A stretch of 5,782 nucleotides of DNA from JANLQX01 sp031368095 (GCA_031368095.1 JANLQX010000172.1:1-5782); one strand, 5' to 3'; positions 1-5,561 are shown, counted from the first letter of the stretch. Notes: generated by a model not told the origin, from the letters alone. Translations and numbers: made by a program.

Positions 1-789
1 GCCGTCCTTCGTCACGTGGCGTCATCTCAGGCCGAACCGGGGCACCGATCGTTCGGTGAGCGGCTCAGTTATCCCGACTGGATCGTCGACAGCGTGATCG
101 CCTCGCTGGGGAAGGGTGACGCCGTCGACGTGCTCGAGGCAATGAACGTGGCGGCGGCGGTGCACGAGCGTGAGGACGGCTACGTGCAAGACCTGGCCTC
201 GCAGTCCATCGGACCCTTCGTCGGAGCTCGGCCGGGCGAACTCGTCCTCGATCTTTGCGCGGCCCCGGGCGGAAAGGCCACGGCGATGGCTGGCGGCGGG
301 GCGTTTGTCGTCGCCGTTGATCTCCACGCCCATCGGTGCATCCTCGTGGCGGAAAACGCTCGGCGCCTCGGGCTGGAGGAACGAATCGCGCCGGTTTGCG
401 CCGACGGGATGGCACTCCCGTTTCGGCCCGCAACGTTTGACCGGGTCCTGGTCGACGCGCCCTGTAGCGGGCTTGGGTCACTTCGCCGACGACCCGACGC
501 ACGGTGGCGCATCACTCGCCAAGACGTCGACGAACTCGTTGTTCTGCAGCGATCGTTGTTGGCCGCTGCGGCCGAAGCCGTTCGCTCGGGCGGCACGGTC
601 GTGTTCAGTGCGTGCACCCTCACCCTCGAAGAGACCCAAGGCATCGACGAGTGGGCCGCCGCCGAACTCCCGCACCTGATTGCGTTGGCGCCGCCGAGCG
701 GGCCAGGGTGGCGGCCGTGGGGGAGAGGCGCCCTGCTCCTTCCGGCGGCGACCGACGGCATGTTCGCCGTCGCCTACCGCCGAGACTGA
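1..789 (+). CDS. rsmB: 16S rRNA (cytosine-C5) methyltransferase RsmB, C-terminal part (5' end outside window)
   Basis: RsmB (Fmu family) transfers a methyl group from SAM to carbon 5 of a cytosine in 16S rRNA during small-subunit assembly in the cytoplasm. The frame is open to base 1. Its first codons read AVLRH, which resembles the conserved NAVLR segment that joins the N-terminal NusB-like domain to the catalytic domain, so the GTG at 16 is probably internal and the true start lies upstream. Counting from that GTG, the SAM-binding motif I (DLCAAPGGK) is at residues 79-87, the acidic motif (AVDLHAHR) at about 100-107, motif IV (DAPCSG) at 147-152 with Cys150, and motif VI (FSACTLTLEE) at 197-206 with the presumed catalytic Cys200. 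The C-terminus (TDGMFAVAYRR) is typical. The segment between LEAMN (40-44) and DGYVQD (54-59) is only about nine residues, some 45 fewer than in E. coli RsmB. The family call is very secure. The methylated position is inferred from the family. Confidence 0.93.
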   Translation, partial: AVLRHVASSQAEPGHRSFGERLSYPDWIVDSVIASLGKGDAVDVLEAMNVAAAVHEREDGYVQDLASQSIGPFVGARPGELVLDLCAAPGGKATAMAGGGAFVVAVDLHAHRCILVAENARRLGLEERIAPVCADGMALPFRPATFDRVLVDAPCSGLGSLRRRPDARWRITRQDVDELVVLQRSLLAAAAEAVRSGGTVVFSACTLTLEETQGIDEWAAAELPHLIALAPPSGPGWRPWGRGALLLPAATDGMFAVAYRRD

Positions 790-804
790 CTCCTCGAAGA
801 CCGC

Positions 805-891
805 TGGGTGGTTGGCGACTCGTAGCCGTCGAAACGACGTCGCCAACTACCCAATGAGTCGCCAACCAGACAACGATCGGCCAGGTTGGCG
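805..891. repeat. Four-arm inverted/direct repeat with competing hairpins
   Basis: A core GTTGGCG or its complement CGCCAAC occurs four times in the gap after rsmB: arm A at 811-817 (forward), B at 841-847 (reverse), C at 860-866 (reverse) and D at 885-891 (forward). A pairs with B over 15 positions (805-819 with 839-853; one G.U pair, no mismatch). A pairs equally well with C over 15 positions (809-823 with 854-868; one G.U pair). C and D can pair over 8 bases (860-867 with 884-891). A:B leaves a 19-base loop that contains a small stem, GTCG-AAA-CGAC (828-838). No run of T follows, so this is not a classical intrinsic terminator. It could be a processing or termination structure for rsmB, an attenuator-like switch before the hydratase gene, or operator half-sites. 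The pairing is seen directly. The role is unknown. Confidence 0.7.
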
Positions 892-927
892 GAATGGCTC
901 GCTGCTTGGCCTCGGGTAGATCACGCG

Positions 928-931
928 AGGA
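928..931 (+). promoter_or_regulatory. Shine-Dalgarno site that selects the GTG start at 939
   Basis: AGGA lies seven bases before the GTG at 939. The alternative in-frame ATG at 894 has no good ribosome-binding sequence at a suitable distance and would add 15 residues (MARCLASGRS and onward) with no family counterpart. A second purine run, GGAG at 933-936, is only two bases from the GTG and is too close to be the site used. Confidence 0.55.
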
Positions 932-938
932 TGGAGCG

Positions 939-1724
939 GTGAATGATGTTGCCGCCCCATCCGATGCGACGGTCGTTTCGGTGATCGATGGTGTTGCCAC
1001 CGTCACCCTGAATCGCCCCGCCAGTAGGAACGCACTGTCAACGGAATTGGTCGAGTCGCTCGCCTCGTCCCTCACGGCGGTGATCATCGATCCTGCCGTG
1101 CATGTCATCGTGCTCACCGGCGTCGGGCCGGTGTTCTGCGCCGGTGCCGACCTGAAAGAGCGACGGACGGTCGTCGCTGGAGAGGGGAAAGGCGTGCCGA
1201 CCTTCGTTCGCATTTTCGAACAGATCCTCGATGCGCCGAAGCCGGTGGTGGCCAAGCTGAACGGCAGCGCCCTCGCCGGTGGGCTGGGCCTCGCCTGTTC
1301 GTGCGATCTGATCGTCGCTCCCGACACGGCGACGTTCGGGTTCACCGAGGTTCGCATTGGCGTTGCCCCCGCCATCATCAGCGTCGTCTGTCGGCCAAGG
1401 ATGCGGCCCGCCGATGCCGCTGAACTGTTCCTCACCGGTGAGCGGATCTCGGCCCATGAAGCGGTCCGGGTCGGTCTGATCAACAGGTGCGTGCCCGCCG
1501 ACGAACTTGATGCCACCACGCAATCGCTCGTCGCCAAACTTCGTCTTGGCGGCCCCGTTGCGTTGGCGGCAACGAAACGCCTTCTCGGAGCTCATGACCG
1601 CCGGGTGCGGAGCGATGCATTCGAAGCCATGGCGGCCCAGTCGGCTGAGCTGTTTGCCTCCGACGAAGCAGCTGAAGGAATGGCCGCCTTCGCCCAGAAG
1701 CGAGCACCGGCATGGACCTTGTAG
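939..1724 (+). CDS. Enoyl-CoA hydratase/isomerase family (crotonase fold), LiuC-like
   Basis: A crotonase-fold protein of 261 residues from GTG 939, the usual length for cytosolic enoyl-CoA hydratases. Members bind acyl-CoA and stabilise a thioester enolate in an oxyanion hole, typically in fatty-acid or branched-chain amino-acid breakdown. Seen here: TLNRPASRNAL (residues 23-33), the first oxyanion-hole segment CAGADL (67-72), the second GSALAGGLGLA (109-119), then FTEVRIGVAPAIIS (135-148), LTGERISAHEA (165-175) and a C-terminal helical part. Aligned to rat mitochondrial hydratase, Glu164 is kept as Glu137, but the position of Glu144 is Gly117. The GGLGLA and EVRIG-PAIIS pattern resembles methylglutaconyl-CoA hydratase-like (LiuC-type) proteins, so leucine or isoprenoid breakdown is one possibility. 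No partner genes of those pathways are visible nearby, so the substrate is open. It follows rsmB on the same strand after a 149-base gap and converges with the HAD gene. Confidence 0.9.
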   Translation: MNDVAAPSDATVVSVIDGVATVTLNRPASRNALSTELVESLASSLTAVIIDPAVHVIVLTGVGPVFCAGADLKERRTVVAGEGKGVPTFVRIFEQILDAPKPVVAKLNGSALAGGLGLACSCDLIVAPDTATFGFTEVRIGVAPAIISVVCRPRMRPADAAELFLTGERISAHEAVRVGLINRCVPADELDATTQSLVAKLRLGGPVALAATKRLLGAHDRRVRSDAFEAMAAQSAELFASDEAAEGMAAFAQKRAPAWTL

Positions 1725-1767
1725 GTACAGATTCCGGGACGACCGTTTTCGATGCGGCGCCTCGGAC

Positions 1768-2454
1768 CTATCGCAAACGCCACGCATGCAAGTCGCTGAG
1801 CTGCACATCGGCCATCGAGGGGGCCACGAGACCGGCGTGGCTGAAGTCTTGATGGGCCGTGACCGGTCCAGGCACGGCCACCACCCGAAGTCCGGCGTCA
1901 ACTGCCGCCCGGGTGCCGTTCGCCGAGTCCTCGAAGACCACGACCTCATCGGCCTCGAATCCGGTGGCGGCTAGCGCAGCAAGGTACAGATCCGGGTACG
2001 GTTTGGCCCGGACGGCATCCTCCCGGGTCGTGTAGCCACCGAGCCACGGACGCAACCCGAGCCGCTCGGTGATGGGAACGACCCACGTGCTCGGCGAACT
2101 CGATACGACGCGGGTCACGATGCCCTCTCGCCGAGCCGCCCGAAGAAGATCCTCGACGCCGGGGTTGGGCGAGAGCATGGACACCAGTTCGACGTTTCGA
2201 CGTTCCGCTTCGGCCCACAAGGCCTGAACGTCGTGGTCGTCACGACCGGTCTGCTCCGCCAGCCAGGGAGCCCAGAATCCGTGAGGCTGTGAGGTGCCGA
2301 CGATCGCCATCCACCGGTCGAGCGGAAGGGTGGCGCCGTGTTCGGCGAAGATCGATGCGGCCGATGCCAGGACCGCGCTTTCGGTGTCGGCGATCAAACC
2401 GTCAAAGTCGAAGAAGATTGCCTTGAGAGGCCGGCTGGGACTGATCGGCGTCAT
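1768..2454 (-). CDS. HAD-superfamily hydrolase, subfamily IA (beta-phosphoglucomutase/phosphatase-like)
   Basis: A 228-residue haloacid-dehalogenase-superfamily protein. All four HAD motifs are present: motif I DFDGLIADTE (residues 16-25; nucleophile Asp16 and general acid/base Asp18), motif II in VVSSSP (116-121), motif III Lys151 in KPYPDLYL, and motif IV FEDSANGTRAA (174-184; Glu175 and Asp176 binding magnesium). A helical cap of about 70 residues lies between motif I and motif II, as in the beta-phosphoglucomutase and phosphoglycolate or sugar-phosphate phosphatase branch. The substrate cannot be read from sequence. It is the last gene of the minus-strand unit. Its ATG overlaps the TGA of the oxidoreductase gene by one base (TGATG), and I see no Shine-Dalgarno sequence just upstream, so translation is probably coupled to termination of the preceding gene. 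The family call is secure and the subfamily function is not. Confidence 0.92.
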   Translation of the reverse strand: MTPISPSRPLKAIFFDFDGLIADTESAVLASAASIFAEHGATLPLDRWMAIVGTSQPHGFWAPWLAEQTGRDDHDVQALWAEAERRNVELVSMLSPNPGVEDLLRAARREGIVTRVVSSSPSTWVVPITERLGLRPWLGGYTTREDAVRAKPYPDLYLAALAATGFEADEVVVFEDSANGTRAAVDAGLRVVAVPGPVTAHQDFSHAGLVAPSMADVQLSDLHAWRLR

Positions 2455-3389
2455 CAGGCCCGGACGTCGAGGAGAATCTTGCCGATCACGTTGCGCCCCA
2501 GGATCCGGGCGTGGGCTTCACCGGCTCGGCCCAGCGGCATCACCGAATCCACGATGATTCGCAGGTGGCCCGAAGCGATCGCCTCGAACAACGCGTCAAA
2601 CGCTTCGGCCCTCGACGTTTCCCGGAGGCCGGTGTAACCGGTGAGCGTTATTCCCTTGCGGTACAGCGTCCGCATATCCAAGTTCACCGTGGTGCCTCCG
2701 GACGTTCCGTAGTTCACGTAGCGACCCTCGGGGGCGAGACAATCAATCAGCTCTCCGACGAACGATCCGGCTACTCCGTCGATGACGACATTCGGGGTTT
2801 CGCCGTCGAGGGCCTTCGGGAGCGCATCGCCGCTTGCCGCCACGATGACACGATCGGCGCCGAGGTCAAAGAGCTCATCGGTCTTGTCGGCGTTCGATGT
2901 TTGGGCCAGGACCCGCACGCCCCTATGACGGGCGAGCTGCACCACCAGGGATCCGACACCACCGGAAGCACCGGTGACGAGCACCGTGTCGCCGCTCTGC
3001 GCCCCGCCTTTGCTGACGAGGCACCGGTACGCAGTCACGCCGGCCACGCCCAGTCCGGCTGCCTGCTGAGGGTCGATCCCGTCGGGCACGACGGTGATCG
3101 ACGATGCCGGCGCGGCGATCCGTTCGGCATAGGTGCCCGGTCGGCTGAGGCCGACGCCGCTGCCGTTCACGATCACCGTCTTCCCGTTCACCGTGCCGAG
3201 TCCTTCGGCGCCGGGCGTGTGGGGGAGAGGAGTCAGGCCGGCAAAGTTTCCGGCACAACACCACACGTCGAGTGGATTGATGGTGCCGTACACAAGGTCG
3301 ACGATCACTTCGTCGGCGTCAGCAACCGGGTCCTGAATCTCCTCGAGAACGAGCGGTCCCGAGAAAACAGAAAGGCGAATGGCGCGCAT
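2454..3389 (-). CDS. Zinc-free MDR-family NAD(P)H-dependent oxidoreductase (quinone reductase-like)
   Basis: A medium-chain dehydrogenase/reductase of 311 residues, somewhat short for the quinone-oxidoreductase branch. Such enzymes reduce quinones or activated C=C bonds with NAD(P)H. The N-terminal GroES-like half shows INPLDV (37-42), with the Asn and Asp typical of zinc-free members, and PHTPGAEGLG (56-65), where zinc enzymes have a GHE zinc-binding segment. The Rossmann half shows VLVTGASGGVGSLVVQLA (136-153), the dinucleotide-binding motif. The C-terminus IGKILLDV is family-typical. Between AEGLGTV and GTYAERI the usual loop (GPGV...KPGDRV) is replaced by a shorter GKTVIVNGSGVGLSRP segment. 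The ATG at 3389 is chosen because GGAG lies five bases upstream and homology starts there (MRAIRLSVF). The frame stays open to 3599, but that extension overlaps the methyltransferase gene and looks like an arginine-rich shadow. It lies 22 bases after the methyltransferase and overlaps the HAD gene by one base. The substrate is unknown. Confidence 0.9.
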   Translation of the reverse strand: MRAIRLSVFSGPLVLEEIQDPVADADEVIVDLVYGTINPLDVWCCAGNFAGLTPLPHTPGAEGLGTVNGKTVIVNGSGVGLSRPGTYAERIAAPASSITVVPDGIDPQQAAGLGVAGVTAYRCLVSKGGAQSGDTVLVTGASGGVGSLVVQLARHRGVRVLAQTSNADKTDELFDLGADRVIVAASGDALPKALDGETPNVVIDGVAGSFVGELIDCLAPEGRYVNYGTSGGTTVNLDMRTLYRKGITLTGYTGLRETSRAEAFDALFEAIASGHLRIIVDSVMPLGRAGEAHARILGRNVIGKILLDVRA

Positions 3390-3394
3390 AGGCA

Positions 3395-3398
3395 CTCC
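3395..3398 (-). promoter_or_regulatory. Shine-Dalgarno site of the MDR oxidoreductase gene
   Basis: On the minus strand GGAG stands five bases before the ATG at 3389, inside the 22-base gap that follows the methyltransferase stop codon. It supports a start at 3389 over the upstream starts in the same frame. Confidence 0.65.
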
Positions 3399-3411
3399 AG
3401 TTTGGCGGCTG

Positions 3412-4338
3412 TCAGCGCGTTGGTCGTCGCAACGACCACCCGAGCACGAACGGCAGTCCCAGATACGCCGCCCGCGTGGCTTGCGGGGCGACGTAGTGGA
3501 GCACGCCACCGCGCATCGGCCCGTCACCCTCGCCGAGGACGGGCTCGACGCAATCGTCGACCACCAACCCGTGCGTCCGAAAGGACCTGAGGTAGTCACT
3601 TACGAGGTGCGGATGATTGCGGACGAAAGGTGTCTGCCCGTTTTCGTGCGCGAAAAACGCCTGCCCATCGAGAATTGTTGCCACGGGGTGGAAGTCGGTG
3701 AGCACGATCCGTCCGCCGGGGCGAACCAGACGGGCAAGCGTGGCAATCGGTTTGTCGACATCGACGAAATGGGTGAGCGCCAGCGAGCAGACGATGAGAT
3801 CGAAGGATGCGTCCGGGAGGTCTCCGTCATGGTTGGAACATAGGTCGGCGACGAAAAAGGCAGCGCCGGGAATCTTGTGTCGGGCAAGAGCGACCATGTC
3901 AGCTGATTGATCGAGACCGGTCGCCGATTTTGCCTCAGCCGCCAGCCACCGAAGGTGACGTCCCGTGCCGGTGCAGGCGTCGAGCACGTCGCCCCACGGG
4001 CCCGGGCCGACGAGGCTGCGCATGACCGGTTCCTCGAACACAACGAGCGGATTTTCGGCCTCGTCGTACGAGGCGGCCCATAAGCCGTACCCGTCGGCGG
4101 CGTTCACTTCGCGCACATCGACGCCGGCGCAGTGAAGCGTCGAATCATCGTCTCGATCAAGATCGGCCAAGGTCGAACGAATACCATCGAGACGGGCGGC
4201 GACCTCGGCGTCGTTGCCGCTAAACCAGCATCGGAGCAGAGCCAATCCCTCGACCGCGATGCGCATTTCGCCGACGCGAAGGTGGCGGCTGGTGGTGGAC
4301 GGTGAAATCGACGAAGGGTCGTTGGGCGTGGGGGCCAT
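3412..4338 (-). CDS. Class I SAM-dependent methyltransferase with an N-terminal extension
   Basis: A 308-residue protein from ATG 4338 with a Rossmann-fold methyltransferase core. Numbered from that ATG: the lead-in ADGYGLWAASYDE (81-93), motif I VLDACTGTGRHL (118-129; Asp120, Gly124, Gly126) for SAM, the acidic residue Asp143 in TGLDQS contacting the ribose, Asp165 in VADLC, FDLIVCSLALTHF (179-191), and LVRPGGRIVLTDFHP (204-218). This pattern fits the Methyltransf_11/25 type (UbiE/BioC-like), acting on small molecules as often as on anything else. About 80 N-terminal residues precede the fold. They contain EGLALLRCWF and an acidic stretch, and I do not recognise them as a named domain. An ATG at 4386 would reach into rpe. 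ATG 4338 is preferred because TACCTT lies six bases before it on this strand, fitting a leaderless mRNA. It is the first gene of the methyltransferase-MDR-HAD unit. The substrate is unknown. Confidence 0.88.
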   Translation of the reverse strand: MAPTPNDPSSISPSTTSRHLRVGEMRIAVEGLALLRCWFSGNDAEVAARLDGIRSTLADLDRDDDSTLHCAGVDVREVNAADGYGLWAASYDEAENPLVVFEEPVMRSLVGPGPWGDVLDACTGTGRHLRWLAAEAKSATGLDQSADMVALARHKIPGAAFFVADLCSNHDGDLPDASFDLIVCSLALTHFVDVDKPIATLARLVRPGGRIVLTDFHPVATILDGQAFFAHENGQTPFVRNHPHLVSDYLRSFRTHGLVVDDCVEPVLGEGDGPMRGGVLHYVAPQATRAAYLGLPFVLGWSLRRPTR

Positions 4339-4344
4339 CCGAGC

Positions 4345-4354
4345 AAGGTACCTT
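4345..4354. promoter_or_regulatory. Palindromic -10 element serving divergent, apparently leaderless genes
   Basis: The perfect palindrome AAGGTACCTT sits at the centre of the 22-base gap between the methyltransferase ATG (4338, minus) and the rpe GTG (4361, plus). Each strand therefore carries TACCTT, a TAnnnT-type -10 box (4349-4354 on plus, 4350-4345 on minus), followed by exactly six bases and then the start codon. In actinobacteria transcription usually starts about six to eight bases after such a box, so both mRNAs should begin at or next to the start codon. AAGG at 4345-4348 is 12 bases from the GTG and is a poor Shine-Dalgarno site, which agrees with leaderless translation. The two RNA polymerase sites overlap and cannot be occupied together. 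The layout is seen directly. Promoter activity is inferred. Confidence 0.68.
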
Positions 4355-4360
4355 CGTGCC

Positions 4361-5047
4361 GTGCCGAAGGACTCCAAGATTCTCATCTGTCCGTCGATCC
4401 TTTCCGCCGACTTCGCTCATTTGGCCGCCGCCATCGATGGCGTTGCCGAGCAGACCGATTGGCTCCACGTGGATGTCATGGACGGTCACTTCGTTCCGAA
4501 TCTCACCATCGGTGCTCCCGTCGTCAAGTCACTACGCGCCCATACTGATGCGTTTCTTGACTGTCACCTCATGATGACGAACCCAGAGAAGTTTCTCGCC
4601 GACTTCGCCAAAGCAGGCGCGAGCCAATGCTCCGTGCACGTGGAACTCGGCATCACCACGGACCTGATCGTGCAATGTCGCGACCTTGGAATGCGGGTCG
4701 GCCTCGTGGCCAACCCCGACGCCCCGTTCGAGACGTTTGCCGAGTTTCTCGGCGACATCGACACGATGCTGCTGATGACGGTCTTCCCGGGATTCGGCGG
4801 ACAGTCGTTCATGCCCGAGGTACTCCCGAAGATTGCCGCTACGGCGGCCGAAATTCAACGTCTCGCCGTCTCGACCGTGCTGCAGGTCGACGGAGGCATC
4901 ACCGTGAGTACCGCGCCCCAATGTGCACACGCCGGGGCCCGCGCTTTCGTGGCCGGCAATGCGATCTTCGGCGCCCTCGACCCGCTCCGAGCGGCATCGG
5001 CGTTACGGGCGTCGGTGGAAAACGAGTTGGCTGGAGCGCGATCATGA
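4361..5047 (+). CDS. rpe: Ribulose-phosphate 3-epimerase
   Basis: Interconverts D-ribulose 5-phosphate and D-xylulose 5-phosphate in the pentose phosphate or Calvin cycle, in the cytoplasm. The 228 residues from GTG 4361 match the usual length of 215-230. TIM-barrel landmarks: CPSILSADF (10-18), HVDVMDGHFVPN (36-47), LDCHLMM (66-72), the flexible loop MTVFPGFGGQSF (139-150), VDGGI (176-180) and AGNAIF (198-203). The metal ligands are His36, Asp38, His69 and Asp177, and Asp38 and Asp177 are the acid/base pair. Gly178-Gly179 and Gly199-Asn200 bind phosphate. The helix before VDGGI is slightly shorter than usual. The frame is open upstream to 4214, but that part runs through the divergent gene and lacks homology. 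The -10 box six bases before the GTG supports this start. Its stop overlaps the next start as ATGA, so the two genes are almost certainly co-transcribed. Confidence 0.96.
   Translation: MPKDSKILICPSILSADFAHLAAAIDGVAEQTDWLHVDVMDGHFVPNLTIGAPVVKSLRAHTDAFLDCHLMMTNPEKFLADFAKAGASQCSVHVELGITTDLIVQCRDLGMRVGLVANPDAPFETFAEFLGDIDTMLLMTVFPGFGGQSFMPEVLPKIAATAAEIQRLAVSTVLQVDGGITVSTAPQCAHAGARAFVAGNAIFGALDPLRAASALRASVENELAGARS
5033..5036 (+). promoter_or_regulatory. Shine-Dalgarno site of the mog gene, inside rpe
   Basis: GGAG within the last codons of rpe, seven bases before the ATG at 5044. It fixes that start and indicates re-initiation or internal initiation on a shared rpe-mog mRNA. Confidence 0.65.
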
Positions 5048-5526
5048 GCACGACCGTCTGGCACGCCAAGGTGTTGACGGTGTCCGATGGCGTGCACCAC
5101 GGCGTGCGCGAAGATCGGTCGGGACTGGCGCTTGTCGACCAGCTCCACGACGCCGGGTGGATCGTCGACGAATCACGCGTTGTCCCCGACGGAGTGGAGT
5201 CCGTCGCCGATGCGCTTCGCGACCTTGCCCGCGATTTCGCCGGCCTGATCGTCACGACCGGAGGGACCGGCTTCGGCCCGCGGGACCTCACCCCGGAGGG
5301 AACGGAGTCGGTTCTCGACCGGGCCGCCCCGGGCATGGCCGAGGCGATGCGGCAGGCCAACCCGAAGCTCGGACGGCTTTCGCGCGGCACCGCCGGGACC
5401 CTTGGTCTTGCGCTCGTAATGAACACTCCCGGTTCGCCGAAAGGATGCGTTGAGTGTCTCGAAGCAGTGCTCGACATGATCCCGCACGCTCTCTCTCTGA
5501 TGATCGGCGAGACCACCATCCACTAA
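5044..5526 (+). CDS. mog: Molybdopterin adenylyltransferase-like protein (MogA/MoaB family)
   Basis: A single MogA/MoaB-type domain of 160 residues. MogA adenylates molybdopterin with ATP, preparing it for molybdate insertion in molybdenum-cofactor synthesis. Seen here: the first strand and turn VLTVSDGV (10-17), EDRSGLALVDQL (23-34), the nucleotide/pterin-binding TTGGTGFGPRDLTPE (71-85), PGMAEAMR (96-103), LSRGTAGTLG (112-121) and NTPGSPKG (127-134), with Thr128 where LPGSPKG is usual. It overlaps rpe by four bases (ATGA) and has its own GGAG site. Its frame extends far back into rpe in the same register, so an automatic caller could merge the two. The homology and ribosome-binding site both put the start at 5044. 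MogA and MoaB proteins cannot be told apart reliably by eye. The related CinA and MoeA proteins are excluded by length. No other cofactor gene is in the window. Confidence 0.9.
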   Translation: MSTTVWHAKVLTVSDGVHHGVREDRSGLALVDQLHDAGWIVDESRVVPDGVESVADALRDLARDFAGLIVTTGGTGFGPRDLTPEGTESVLDRAAPGMAEAMRQANPKLGRLSRGTAGTLGLALVMNTPGSPKGCVECLEAVLDMIPHALSLMIGETTIH

Positions 5527-5546
5527 TTGCGCTGCCTGTCGAGCCC

Positions 5547-5552
5547 TAGGCT
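5547..5552 (+). promoter_or_regulatory. Probable -10 box of hisG with a very short or absent leader
   Basis: TAGGCT (TAnnnT type) lies nine bases before the hisG ATG, in the 35-base gap after mog. No Shine-Dalgarno sequence is seen between it and the ATG. A transcript starting six to nine bases after the box would have at most about three leader bases. A good -35 at 16-18 bases was not found. hisG may also receive read-through from rpe-mog. Confidence 0.42.
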
Positions 5553-5561
5553 GGTTAACTC

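Noticed and set aside
805..853. Rho-independent terminator for rsmB.
   Set aside because: The stem is long, but the loop is 19 bases and no T-run follows the right arm. I keep it only as a repeat of unknown role.
805..891. Integron attC site, suggested by GTT...AAC inverted cores.
   Set aside because: The cores read GTTGGCG and CGCCAAC, which do not fit the GTTRRRY/RYYYAAC consensus, and there is no integrase or cassette structure nearby.
880..935. Resemblance to the 5' part of a leucine tRNA (TTGGCGGAATGG after GCCAG).
   Set aside because: No anticodon arm, no GGTTCGA-type T arm and no closing acceptor stem follow. The match is confined to the D-arm-like stretch, and the region already belongs to the repeat array and the hydratase leader.
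620..1537. Long minus-strand open frame of 305 codons opposite rsmB and the hydratase gene.
   Set aside because: It is the antisense shadow of two genes with clear homology, its composition is Ser/Thr/Arg-rich and unpatterned, and no motif is recognisable. Such frames are common in GC-rich DNA.
1725..1767. Bidirectional terminator between the convergent hydratase and HAD genes.
   Set aside because: Only the short GC palindrome GGCGCC and a TTTT tract out of position are present. No convincing stem-loop could be built.
2511..3590. Plus-strand open frame of 359 codons opposite the MDR oxidoreductase gene.
   Set aside because: The minus strand encodes a complete MDR protein with its cofactor motif and ribosome-binding site. 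The plus-strand product is His/Arg-rich without any family pattern.
3390..3599. N-terminal extension of the MDR protein by 70 residues.
   Set aside because: It overlaps the methyltransferase gene in another frame, is Arg/Ser/Cys-rich, and the Shine-Dalgarno site and homology both point to ATG 3389.
4214..4360. Upstream extension of rpe to an ATG at 4214.
   Set aside because: The extra 49 residues run through the start of the divergent methyltransferase gene, lack homology to epimerases and would make the protein too long.
4339..4386. Methyltransferase start at ATG 4386, overlapping rpe head to head.
   Set aside because: It would add 16 residues antisense to the rpe start and cover the shared promoter. 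ATG 4338 is placed correctly behind the -10 box.
4627..5043. Fusion of a long N-terminal region to the MogA/MoaB domain.
   Set aside because: The upstream part is an Arg/Gly-rich shadow frame of rpe. The MogA domain begins at the ATG at 5044 with its own ribosome-binding site.
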